This document shows, in pieces, positions 61,501-64,000 of a stretch of 64,000 nucleotides of DNA (position 1 is the stretch's first letter; the number at the start of each line of letters is the position of its first letter). Below the pieces are notes generated by a model that saw nothing but the letters and a program-made list of their open reading frames with translations, had not been told where the DNA came from and did no database searches. Source of the stretch: Trissonchulus latispiculum (Eukaryota > Nematoda > Enoplea > Enoplida > Ironidae); the NCBI GenBank assembly GCA_030248195.1, contig JASAND010028790.1, positions 62,001-126,000 on the forward strand. Reading direction: 5' to 3'. Made by a program: the position numbers and the translations under genes.

Positions 61501-63036
61501 GGACCAGTCGCGCAATGTTAGGTGAAAAGATAAGAATTTTTTAGTTTTGCCATTATTCTCTCAGCGCATAGTAGCTACTTGTTTTGCTGGTTATGGCTGG
61601 AAAGAGGGCACCAAAATGAACATATTTGCTTTTACATCCTTTGAGCTGTCTCTAGTGGTTAGGTCAGTATAAGCCAAAAGCTACTTTTGGGGTCCAAAAA
61701 TTGTCATTTTCGAGGAAATCAGTATTTTCAAAATTACGTCAGATCTTACAGATAATTAAGTCTTCTCTATACTCAATCGATACGACGTGGTCTAATTGCA
61801 CATTTTATCAATGCCTATTAGCGCGTATTTGTTGCTTTAAGCTAAAGGCCGAAAGACCATTTTGTCAAAACTGCACAAGATTGCTTGCAATCTTTCAAAT
61901 GCATATGTACTTAGAGTTGTGCCGTTAAGAAATTTCCCGGGCCGGGCCCGTGTGCCGTTAAGAAATTTCCCGGGCCGGGCCCGGGCCCGGGCCTGCTGAA
62001 CCGACCGGGCCGGGCCTCGGGCCGGGCCCAGCCCGGCCCGGGCCCGGAGGCCCGATTCAAGGCCCGGTAGGCCCGGTGGGCCCGGCGGGCCGGTGTAGGC
62101 CCGGTCGGCCCGGTGAAGGCCCGGCATACAAAAAACTGTGTCAAACGATAGCTAGTGCTATTTATTACAACTTAGACAACTCTTGGAAGCTTAAATTTTT
62201 CTTATGCAGAGAATTGGGAAAAATTATGAAATTTGCACAACAAAAATTTGACCGGGCCTCATCGGGCCCGACCGGGCCTGGCCGGGCCTCCAAGGCCCGG
62301 CAGGCCCGGTAGGCCCGGCTCGGGCAGGGCCTCCGATCCAACCGCCACAGCCTCCGCCTACCGATCCAACGACCGGTCCCGGGCCGGCCCGGTGCAGGCC
62401 CGGCCCGGGCCCGGCCCGGAGCCCGAGGCCCGATTCAAGGCCTGGGCACAACTATGTACTACATGCTCGAGCTGATACTAATGTCAGACAACACATAATC
62501 TGGAAATGGTATTTTCAGGCTAAGCGTGGCCTGAAATTACAAGTTTCAGGCTAAGTGTTGACTGAAATCACAATTTTCAGTCTAAGCGTAGACCGTTAAC
62601 TGAAATTATTTCCGTTTCAGGCTTGTTCCTTCAGCATTTCAGTTTCAGTTTCAAATCAAAATAATTTCAGTTTCAGTTTCAGTTTCAGTTTCAGTTTTAA
62701 GTGCTGACACATCACTAGCAAGGTGGCCAAATCCTTGAAAACACGTACATGCTCTATAGTTGCAGTAATTTTAATTAGCCTTTAAAAAGTAGAGTCAGTC
62801 TTACCACCATGGCAAGATTTGGTCTTTGGTGCTCTCCCGAGGAGGAGCGACCACGGGGGGCATCAGGTGGTACGTTTGGCGTCGCTTTCGCCAGCGTCAA
62901 CCTCAGTGACTTTCCAGATTCGCCGCGATGAAGTTGACGCCGTACTTTTTGAAGAAGAGTCTCGTCTGAGGAACTAGATAAAATTTCATTATCAATGGCC
63001 AGCAGCTCATCGCCCAGACAGACAGTCTCCGAATTT
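10632..63036 (-). CDS. Patj/Mpdz: PATJ/MPDZ-like multi-PDZ scaffold gene (20 exons seen, 5' end outside)
   Basis: Family role: cytoplasmic scaffold of the Crumbs polarity complex at apical junctions, binding partners through PDZ domains and, by an L27 domain, PALS1 (the L27 part would lie upstream of the window). Exons E1-E20 run right to left: PDZ1 end (E1), PDZ2 (E2-E4), linker (E5, E6), PDZ3 (E7-E9), linker (E10), PDZ4 (E11-E13), PDZ5 (E14-E15), linker plus PDZ6 (E16-E18), tail (E18-E20). Donor and acceptor phases agree at every junction except E5/E6, where a small exon may be missing. PDZ2-PDZ6 follow the order of vertebrate PATJ/MPDZ, including the PDZ2 words GLGFGIIGG and GMTSEQ. Only six PDZ domains are seen, against 10-13 in vertebrate relatives and four in fly Patj. 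Introns reach about 11.6 kb. Confidence 0.85.
10860..10970 (+). repeat. Direct repeat, right copy, preceded by purine tract
   Basis: Right terminal repeat of the TRIM-like element. Purines fill 10846-10859. Confidence 0.8.
10971..11668. other. Part of intron E19/E20, nothing recognised
   Basis: AT-rich intron sequence without recognised features. Confidence 0.4.
11669..11984. mobile_element. CAAGAG-family MITE
   Basis: Begins CAAGAGTACATAATAATAAC and ends with its near inverse (GTTAGTTATTATGTACTCTTG). Inner arms share GGCTGGGGACA-CATCTGCA and its inverse. Each arm also holds its own hairpin (AGTGTGACGCTTGTCAC type). The middle has runs of C and G. The left flank GTACTGT recurs three bases beyond the right end, so the 7-bp target duplication seen in other copies is only approximate here. 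Confidence 0.7.
11985..12181. repeat. Direct duplication of the right arm of the MITE
   Basis: 12097-12200 repeats 11901-12004 almost exactly (right arm plus the flank GTTGTACTGTATACC). The intervening part (12005-12090) resembles 29455-29510 within the element at 25960-29608. It is either a solo arm of a second copy or a tandem duplication. Confidence 0.65.
12313..12518 (-). CDS. Patj/Mpdz: Exon E19, tail
   Basis: Acceptor TTTCTGTTCTAG, donor ACT|GTAAGC. Encodes 68 full residues (start [19 protein letters not shown]), Ser/Pro/Glu-rich with an Ala-rich end ([18 protein letters not shown]). No domain recognised. Phase 2 in, phase 1 out, matching E18 and E20. Confidence 0.75.
12519..13803. other. 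Intron E18/E19, nothing recognised
   Basis: AT-rich, no recognised element or frame with a domain. Confidence 0.4.
13804..13917 (-). CDS. Patj/Mpdz: Exon E18, end of PDZ6 and tail
   Basis: Acceptor TTAAAATTTTAG, donor AAG|GTAAGA. Starts [17 protein letters not shown], the strand and tail that in PATJ/MPDZ relatives follow the ARAILRR helix of PDZ6. Phases fit E17 and E19. Confidence 0.8.
14138..14339 (-). CDS. Patj/Mpdz: Exon E17, body of PDZ6
   Basis: Acceptor GTGTTGTAG, donor CCA|GTAAGC. Encodes the PDZ6 body: [31 protein letters not shown] and the alpha-B helix [11 protein letters not shown]. The carboxylate-binding loop split between E16 and E17 reads LPVG-VKL instead of the usual GLGF, so peptide binding may be altered. 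Confidence 0.9.
14870..15022. repeat. Subterminal G-rich repeats, left arm
   Basis: Four copies of (C)CCCGTTTGGTGRGGGG, spaced irregularly. Similar repeats occur in the right arm and in the element at 25513-29919. They are candidate binding sites for the mobilising enzyme. Confidence 0.65.
15035..15044 (+). promoter_or_regulatory. TATA box of the MAEL-like gene, left arm
   Basis: TATAAAAAGG, 217 bases before the ATG at 15252. The mirrored arm has the same box on the minus strand at 17929-17938. Confidence 0.6.
15252..15782 (+). CDS. MAEL-like (Maelstrom ECHC-type) domain protein, intact copy
   Basis: This 176-residue protein is one complete reading frame. E22 (in [10 protein letters not shown]) and C145-x2-H148-x8-C157 (in [14 protein letters not shown]) reproduce the Glu-Cys-His-Cys signature of the Maelstrom domain, an RNase H/DnaQ-type fold that has swapped its catalytic acids for a zinc site. 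The length and the ordering (first strand with E near residue 20, [13 protein letters not shown] middle, final helix after CHC) also fit. Known MAEL proteins work in the animal piRNA pathway, in nuage and nucleus; some have RNase activity. It has its own TATA box (15035) and AATAAA (15840). An ATG at 15236 opens only a six-codon frame, so 15252 is preferred. The family call rests on motif memory, not on a search. Confidence 0.6.
   Translation: MTTAFVAVACIEVQKLGDIPLEVTVLIQRPKSHQPEIHHLFIRAPYDLEKLASNQQETIHHITRRSCFEWDCSPHLRTWDQAMDLISNILKDANVDKVITKGISQWNIIRSGLMERGNFVRVIEAGTLRVPSYMLLSDGEGYGCCPDHMLRDGAKYCSAHRAHQLLHSILNEEQDS
15840..15845 (+). promoter_or_regulatory. Polyadenylation signal of the MAEL-like gene
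   Basis: AATAAA 58 bases after the stop codon. Confidence 0.55.
15885..16182 (+). repeat. 22-bp minisatellite, left arm
   Basis: Tandem array in which a unit CGTCAGCATGCTTACATGCT (plus TA) alternates with CGTCAGCATGTTTACACTTA (plus CA). About 13 units. The frame stays open in several phases because the unit has no stops there; this is not evidence of a protein. Confidence 0.85.
16270..16653 (-). CDS. C2H2 zinc-finger protein of the palindromic element
   Basis: The 127-codon frame starts with one classical finger ([20 protein letters not shown]-x2-C-x12-H-x4-H) within the first 25 residues, followed by a Ser/Asp/Glu-rich acidic stretch (residues about 26-65). It then crosses the unique centre of the palindrome and runs into the opposite arm, where it reads the antisense of the mirrored finger. 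A single finger with an acidic tail could bind DNA or protein, perhaps the element's own ends, but this is inference. The final third is probably not selected as protein. No promoter was identified. Confidence 0.5.
   Translation of the reverse strand: MYLCKVCGKRYLHRQSLYRHSHMDHLEESDVQSDDSDMETNASTKSNQSDQSESCSDSNDESLADPYEYFWKVCRDLVSLESLFPYQNHQIAHRILLSDPCASDDAMTGDASIAHHTLYKDTFFFSS
16287..16526 (+). pseudogene. Mirrored C2H2 zinc-finger frame, truncated
   Basis: Same first 40 residues as the minus-strand copy ([19 protein letters not shown]), then diverges in the unique centre and ends after 79 codons without the long acidic tail. Probably a remnant of the duplicated arm. Confidence 0.5.
16755..17055 (-). 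repeat. 22-bp minisatellite, right arm
   Basis: Inverted counterpart of the array at 15885-16182, with its own unit order, so the arrays have turned over since the arms formed. Confidence 0.85.
17157..17687 (-). pseudogene. MAEL-like gene, mirrored copy with nonsense mutation
   Basis: Inverted, nearly identical copy of 15252-15782. The Trp79 codon is replaced by TGA (17451-17453), splitting it into 78 and 94 codons. C10 and E12 of the intact copy are W and G here. The four ECHC residues are still encoded. The TATA box on this arm remains (17929-17938). Confidence 0.75.
17929..17938 (-). promoter_or_regulatory. TATA box of the mirrored MAEL-like copy
   Basis: TATAAAAAGG on the minus strand, same context as 15035-15044. 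Confidence 0.5.
17988..18222. repeat. Subterminal G-rich repeats, right arm
   Basis: Multiple copies of the CCCCGTTTGGTGGGG unit in both orientations, more than in the left arm. Confidence 0.65.
18367..18529 (-). CDS. Patj/Mpdz: Exon E16, linker and first strand of PDZ6
   Basis: Acceptor TTTGCTTCAG, donor GTAG|GTAAGA. Ser/Pro-rich linker (start [14 protein letters not shown]) followed by [12 protein letters not shown], the first beta strand of PDZ6. Phase 0 in, phase 1 out, matching E15 and E17. Confidence 0.85.
18530..22270. other. Intron E15/E16, first part, nothing recognised
   Basis: AT-rich, without recognised domain, tandem array or paired TIR. A 100-codon plus-strand frame at 18921-19223 has no recognisable domain. 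Confidence 0.4.
22279..23037. mobile_element. Non-autonomous TIR element, family T, copy 1
   Basis: Ends GGCCGTGTCAAGATA and TATCTTGACATGGGCC, flanked by GAAAGCAG on both sides (22271-22278 and 23038-23045), an 8-bp duplication as in hAT elements. About 760 bp, no coding capacity. Rich in AGAACCCCCA-type runs. Second, inverted copy at 48370-49130. Confidence 0.8.
22460..22503. repeat. (TA)n microsatellite
   Basis: About 20 uninterrupted TA units inside the family T element. Confidence 0.95.
23046..25505. other. Intron E15/E16, middle part
   Basis: No gene recognised. A GA-rich stretch at about 24350-24385 keeps an 83-codon plus frame open, which I do not regard as coding. Confidence 0.4.
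27129..27735. mobile_element. TIR element GGGGCCAATTTCATAAAA
   Basis: Ends GGGGCCAATTTCATAAAA and TTTTATGAAATTGGCCCC. The arms are built of short GCAAGTGCG/CGCAACTTGC units that pair with each other. No clear target duplication, no coding capacity. Confidence 0.75.
27781..29031. mobile_element. hAT-like GC-rich-ended element with 8-bp duplication
   Basis: Ends CAGTGTTGGGCGCGGGCCG and CGGCCCGCGTCCAACACTG; flanks ATCTTACA at 27773-27780 and 29032-29039. TIR start CAGTGTTG and 8-bp duplication fit the hAT superfamily. The terminal 120 bp are made of GCGGGCC/CGGGTACCCG repeats; the interior is AT-rich and without a transposase frame. Confidence 0.9.
30155..30382 (-). CDS. Patj/Mpdz: Exon E15, body of PDZ5
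   Basis: Acceptor GTGTAATTCAG, donor GAT|GTAAGA, phase 0 both sides. Starts [19 protein letters not shown], then [18 protein letters not shown] and the helix [20 protein letters not shown], matching PDZ5 of PATJ/MPDZ. Confidence 0.92.
30694..31831. mobile_element. TTAA-flanked non-autonomous element
   Basis: Left end TTAAGGGGGGGTTTGCC, right end the inverse of TTAAGGGGAGGGTCGCC, about 1.14 kb. TTAA target sites are used by Kolobok and piggyBac elements; a GGG start after TTAA is closer to Kolobok. No coding capacity seen. Confidence 0.6.
32257..32478 (-). CDS. Patj/Mpdz: Exon E14, linker and start of PDZ5
   Basis: Acceptor TTCTTTTTTAG, donor CAG|GTATGT, phase 0. A 50-residue linker (start [10 protein letters not shown]) leads to [20 protein letters not shown], the first strand and GLGF loop of PDZ5. 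Confidence 0.92.
32479..33362. other. Intron E13/E14, nothing recognised
   Basis: AT-rich intron without recognised elements. Confidence 0.4.
33363..33554 (-). CDS. Patj/Mpdz: Exon E13, end of PDZ4 and linker
   Basis: Acceptor ATATTTAAG, donor AAG|GTGTGC, phase 0. [20 protein letters not shown] and IRLVCARRP close PDZ4; the rest is a Pro/Ser linker. Confidence 0.92.
34302..34620. mobile_element. Degenerate CAAGAG-family copy
   Basis: CAAGAGTACATGATTTAATG followed by a hairpin AGTTGTGACTAGTGTCACAC resembles the family TIR. The right part has GCCGTTATCAGGCAGAGCTT as in better copies. No intact right end. Confidence 0.35.
34685..34858 (-). CDS. Patj/Mpdz: Exon E12, core of PDZ4
   Basis: Acceptor AAGTTCAG, donor GAA|GTAGGC, phase 0. 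GGLGISLEG is the carboxylate loop; [15 protein letters not shown] and LRTGDELLE follow, matching PDZ4 of PATJ/MPDZ. Confidence 0.92.
35117..35199 (-). CDS. Patj/Mpdz: Exon E11, lead-in to PDZ4
   Basis: Acceptor GCATTTGTAG, donor GTG|GTCAGT, phase 1 in, phase 0 out. Encodes [15 protein letters not shown] and [11 protein letters not shown]; a W..LLG motif before PDZ4 is also seen in relatives. Confidence 0.85.
35200..37023. other. Intron E10/E11, nothing recognised
   Basis: No paired TIR, domain or tandem repeat noticed. Confidence 0.4.
37024..37218 (-). CDS. Patj/Mpdz: Exon E10, Ser/Pro linker
   Basis: Acceptor CACATCTTTTAG, donor AAG|GTATTT, phase 1 both sides. 64 residues rich in Ser, Pro, Ala and Glu (for example [19 protein letters not shown]). 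Disordered linker between PDZ3 and PDZ4. Confidence 0.85.
37504..37639 (-). CDS. Patj/Mpdz: Exon E9, end of PDZ3
   Basis: Acceptor TTTTATTTAG, donor [30 protein letters not shown] and [11 protein letters not shown] are the last strands and helix of PDZ3, followed by a basic tail. Confidence 0.92.
37812..38448. mobile_element. GC-rich-ended element, hAT-like family
   Basis: GC-rich ends (CAGGCCCGTAATAAGCCCGG and GGGCCGGGCCGGGCCGAGG...CCCCTG) enclose an AT-rich interior of about 400 bp. The ends resemble those at 27781, 58677 and 61912. No target duplication found. Confidence 0.5.
38715..38806 (-). CDS. Patj/Mpdz: Exon E8, middle of PDZ3
   Basis: Acceptor CTATTTTACAG, donor [29 protein letters not shown] then IHIHDQIIQ, the classic PDZ beta-C to beta-E part. 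Confidence 0.93.
38807..40895. other. Intron E7/E8, nothing recognised
   Basis: No recognised element or gene. Confidence 0.4.
40896..41022 (-). CDS. Patj/Mpdz: Exon E7, start of PDZ3
   Basis: Acceptor TTCTGTTATAG, donor AAAG|GTACGA, phase 0 in, phase 1 out. Linker [16 protein letters not shown], then [20 protein letters not shown] with the GLGI loop of PDZ3. Confidence 0.92.
41422..42008 (-). CDS. Patj/Mpdz: Exon E6, long linker between PDZ2 and PDZ3 (tentative)
   Basis: An open frame of about 195 codons ends in a good donor (AAG|GTAGTG) in phase 0, as E7 requires. The proposed acceptor is GTGGCCTCAG at 42009, which needs phase 1, while the best E5 donor gives phase 0. Either a small exon is missing or another splice site is used. 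The protein is basic, rich in Tyr, Ser and Pro (for example [18 protein letters not shown]) and has a CKFC pair near the end. No domain recognised. It could also be an unrelated gene fragment, but the donor phase and strand support membership. Confidence 0.5.
42009..46140. other. Intron E5/E6, right-hand part, nothing recognised
   Basis: Long AT-rich intron section. Short frames only, none with a recognisable domain. Confidence 0.4.
46148..46240. mobile_element. MITE fragment with perfect 39-bp palindrome
   Basis: 46189-46227 is a perfect palindrome (arm GTGCAGCGTGCGTATAAGT). GCGTGCGTATAA recurs in the MITE at 46467-46655, so this is probably a rearranged relative. Confidence 0.5.
46467..46655. 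mobile_element. Short palindromic MITE
   Basis: Outer arms ACAACACACCTTAGCG and CGCTAAGGTGTGCTATAA are near inverses. Inner part has ACTCGTGCGCTTCGCGCACT, another hairpin. About 190 bp; no coding capacity. Confidence 0.65.
47127..47708. mobile_element. Near-perfect palindromic element
   Basis: Arms of about 280 bp pair almost perfectly around an AT-rich centre near 47417. Ends AGGGTCTTGTCTCGATTACC and its inverse. Flanked by CCACCC on both sides (47121-47126 and 47709-47714), a 6-bp duplication. Identical reading frames on both strands are a consequence of the palindrome and not genes. Confidence 0.85.
47781..48145. mobile_element. Tc1/mariner-type MITE
   Basis: TIR CAGTCCTGGCCAGAAATAGT at both ends, flanked by TA on each side. 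365 bp. Interior has repeated TTCGCGAAGGC-like units. TA duplication and CAG start fit Tc1/mariner. Confidence 0.8.
48370..49130. mobile_element. Non-autonomous TIR element, family T, copy 2
   Basis: Inverted relative to 22279-23037 and similar throughout. TIR GGCCCATGTCAAGATA at both ends. Flanks ATAACATA and ATAATGTC are no longer clear duplicates, so this copy may be older. Confidence 0.75.
49131..51468. other. Intron E5/E6, left-hand part
   Basis: No gene recognised. 50390-50840 has the purine/pyrimidine-rich look of a dispersed repeat (GGATTTTCCCG, CCGGAAAAATCC) but has no partner in this window. Confidence 0.35.
51469..51629 (-). CDS. Patj/Mpdz: Exon E5, helical linker after PDZ2
   Basis: Acceptor GTTTTGTTTAG, donor GTG|GTTAGT. 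Completes a Val codon with E4. The 53 residues include an amphipathic helix ([20 protein letters not shown]) that could form a coiled coil. Confidence 0.8.
51630..55193. other. Intron E4/E5
   Basis: No gene recognised. A Pro-rich minus frame at 52647-53006 is discussed under rejected items. A short (AGGT)n run lies near 53790-53807. Confidence 0.4.
55194..55478. mobile_element. CAAGAG-family element, left part only
   Basis: CAAGAGTACATAATATATAA plus the inner hairpin (ATGACAAACGTCAT) and GGCTGACCCTCCATAAATC as in other copies. Its right end is not seen; the insertion of the palindrome at 55479 may have displaced it. Confidence 0.55.
55479..56118. mobile_element. Palindromic CAAGAG-family element
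   Basis: Almost perfect inverted repeat of 640 bp, ends CAAGAGTTTATAATAGGAAG and its inverse, flanked by ACCCAGG at 55472-55478 and 56119-56125 (7-bp duplication). Centre near 55798. No coding capacity. Confidence 0.85.
56577..56697 (-). CDS. Patj/Mpdz: Exon E4, end of PDZ2
   Basis: Acceptor GTCATTCTAG, donor [29 protein letters not shown] closes PDZ2; a Ser/Pro linker follows. Phase 0 in, phase 1 out. Confidence 0.92.
57333..57407 (-). CDS. Patj/Mpdz: Exon E3, middle of PDZ2
   Basis: Acceptor CGCGTTTAG, donor CAG|GTGAGA, 25 codons. [15 protein letters not shown] and GMTSEQ are hallmark words of PATJ/MPDZ PDZ2. Confidence 0.95.
57576..57710 (-). CDS. Patj/Mpdz: Exon E2, start of PDZ2
   Basis: Acceptor TTTATTTTCAG, donor AGG|GTATGG, 45 codons, phase 0. 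[20 protein letters not shown] then [14 protein letters not shown], the strongest match to PATJ/MPDZ PDZ2 in the window. Confidence 0.95.
57711..58676. other. Intron E1/E2, left-hand part, with two perfect hairpins
   Basis: 57788-57814 is a 13-bp-arm palindrome (GTTCATATCTTAG) and 57842-57873 a 12-bp stem (AAACATCACCCA) with an 8-base loop. Nothing else recognised. Confidence 0.5.
58677..59040. mobile_element. GC-rich hAT-like element, degenerate
   Basis: Starts TTAGGGTTGTTCCGATAAGA, like TAGAGTTGTGCCGTTAAGA at 61912, and is filled with GCCCGG repeats. The right end is unclear and no target duplication was found. Confidence 0.5.
59041..60427. other. Intron E1/E2, middle, nothing recognised
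   Basis: AT-rich, no recognised features. Confidence 0.4.
60428..61900. mobile_element. RepA copy 2 with inverted partial arm
   Basis: Left arm 60428-61215 matches 9409-10195. 61590-61900 is an inverted, diverged copy of the inner part of the arm (shared AAATGAACAT, CTAATAGGCATT). The 375-bp centre has no domain. The right arm is incomplete, partly because of the insertion at 61912. Confidence 0.65.
61912..62452. mobile_element. hAT-like GC-rich element with 8-bp duplication
   Basis: Starts TAGAGTTGTGCC, ends GGGCACAAC; flanks TATGTACT at 61904-61911 and 62453-62460. Both halves are arrays of GGCCCGG units, including a tandem copy of the first 32 bp. The interior is a short AT-rich stretch. 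Collagen-like translations of this region are artefacts of the repeat. Confidence 0.8.
62505..62704 (+). repeat. TTTCAG microsatellite
   Basis: Imperfect then perfect TTTCAG units. Similar runs occur at 26760-27120. Confidence 0.85.
62805..63036 (-). CDS. Patj/Mpdz: Exon E1, second half of PDZ1
   Basis: Acceptor TTGTTGTGTTTCAG, donor GTG|GTAAGA, 77 full codons. [13 protein letters not shown], the helix [14 protein letters not shown] and LRLTLAK form the back half of a PDZ domain; a basic Pro/Ser linker follows. Exons for the front half and any L27 domain must lie right of the window or were missed. Confidence 0.85.
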
Positions 63037-64000
63037 CTGAAACACAACAACATATAATGAACACGAACAGTCCATGAAGACGATTACTTTTTAAAGTGGT
63101 GCCACTTTTTCAGTGGAAGGGTCAAATTCCTAATTCCTAATTCCTAGTACTCATTGATTGCCAATTCCCGATTCCCTAGCCAAAATTCTCTTCCATTTGA
63201 AAAGCTTTGTAGAAAAGAGTGTTAGTTTTGGTCGGCTTTCATCCCGTTATTAAATGGATGTAAGTTGCAGTCTTGTTTTCAGTTTAAATACTGTCAAAAA
63301 TCAAAATAATTTGACTTAATAATAATACAGCAACAGTCAAGTTAGTAGACGCGTAGACACGCGATAAACACTGTAGTGGTATGCTGTTGGCTATTGTTGG
63401 TTCCAATGGACATCATATAAATGAATTAACCGAAGATGCAATGTGCAAGGTCCGACGCAAGATTATTCATATTATGGTATGCTCTATTGTCGTGTATGTT
63501 TTAATCACAAAAACAGTCGCACAGAGCTGCTGGAAGTGGGTCAAAATTTGTGACCCGTACCCAACCCACAGCCCGCGGACCGTGAGTGACCCCACCTACT
63601 TGACCCATACCCGTAATCCGCGGGAACTTTATTGACCCATATGACCGACCCACGTTTGATAAATGTTGCACTAAATGCAGTTAAATCTTTATCAAGAATA
63701 AAATAAAAAGGAGTTTTGCTTTTTTCAACCATTTGAGCAGTTTGATGAAAAACAACTAAATTGAATACGTAGAATCTGAATTTTGGGAATTGAAATCGTA
63801 GAAGAAATAAATATTAAGGCACAAATTTGAAAATCTTCCAAGAGTAAGGCGATGGTAAACTATAACATATCCTCAAAAAACTGTAGAGCCTGTTACGGGA
63901 AATCTTGCCGTCGATTTTACCATTGTACAGTTGGATAACATCGAATTTACACATATTTTCGCAAATATATACCTAATGTTTACAGAAATCTAATCTAATT
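63037..64000. other. Intron upstream of E1
   Basis: No exon recognised. 63535-63655 is a small GC-rich palindromic repeat (GTGGGTC ... GACCCAC), probably a degenerate MITE; 63125-63180 has short CCTAATTCCTAATTCC repeats. Confidence 0.4.

Noticed and set aside
61837..62475. Collagen-like Gly-Pro frames on both strands
   Set aside because: They come from GGCCCGG repeats in the hAT-like element; no signal peptide and no conserved ends.
1..64000. tRNA and rRNA genes
   Set aside because: None recognised by eye; a covariance-model scan would be needed to rule out tRNA genes.

Overview
This is animal nuclear DNA: AT-rich, rich in introns and packed with transposable elements. It shows no sign of operons, CRISPR arrays or bacterial genes. 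The species cannot be read from the sequence. The main gene is a metazoan polarity scaffold with multi-kilobase introns, which suggests an invertebrate with a mid-sized to large, repeat-rich genome.

The main gene lies on the minus strand from beyond the right edge to about 10.4 kb. I could place 20 exons (E1 at 62.8-63.0 kb to E20 at 10.6-10.8 kb). All but one junction keep reading frame with GT-AG sites. They encode about 1,200 residues: the end of PDZ1, all of PDZ2-PDZ6 and a tail with a stop. PDZ2-PDZ6 match in order the first domains of PATJ/MPDZ (InaD-like), the Crumbs-complex scaffold.

Positions 1-8970 hold an LTR retrotransposon on the minus strand. A 195-bp 5' LTR, primer-binding site, proline-rich leader, gag with capsid and CCHC knuckle, a broken aspartic protease, a polypurine tract and 94 bp of 3' LTR are visible. 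No reverse transcriptase or integrase was recognised in its 4.2-kb 3' part. Next come a repeat unit (9.4-10.2 kb) and a TRIM-like pair of 111-bp direct repeats that bracket the last exon of the PDZ gene.

The introns are a museum of terminal-inverted-repeat elements. The most striking group begins CAAGAG, ends CTCTTG and makes 7-bp target duplications (insertions at 14.8-18.3, 25.5-29.9, 26.0-29.6 and 55.5-56.1 kb). The 14.8-18.3 kb member is a giant near-palindrome. Each arm carries a TATA box, a 176-codon gene whose E...C-x2-H-x8-C pattern resembles the Maelstrom (MAEL) domain of the piRNA pathway, a minisatellite and a C2H2 zinc-finger reading frame. One copy of the MAEL-like gene is intact and the other has a premature stop. 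I regard this element as the best candidate for an undescribed system.

The 25.5-29.9 kb segment is a nest of elements inside elements, dated relative to each other by intact target duplications. Other introns hold hAT-like GC-rich elements, TTAA-flanked, TA-flanked and palindromic MITEs, and a two-copy family with TIR GGCC(C/G)RTGTCAAGATA. Folded inside one pre-mRNA, the large palindromes would give long double-stranded RNA.
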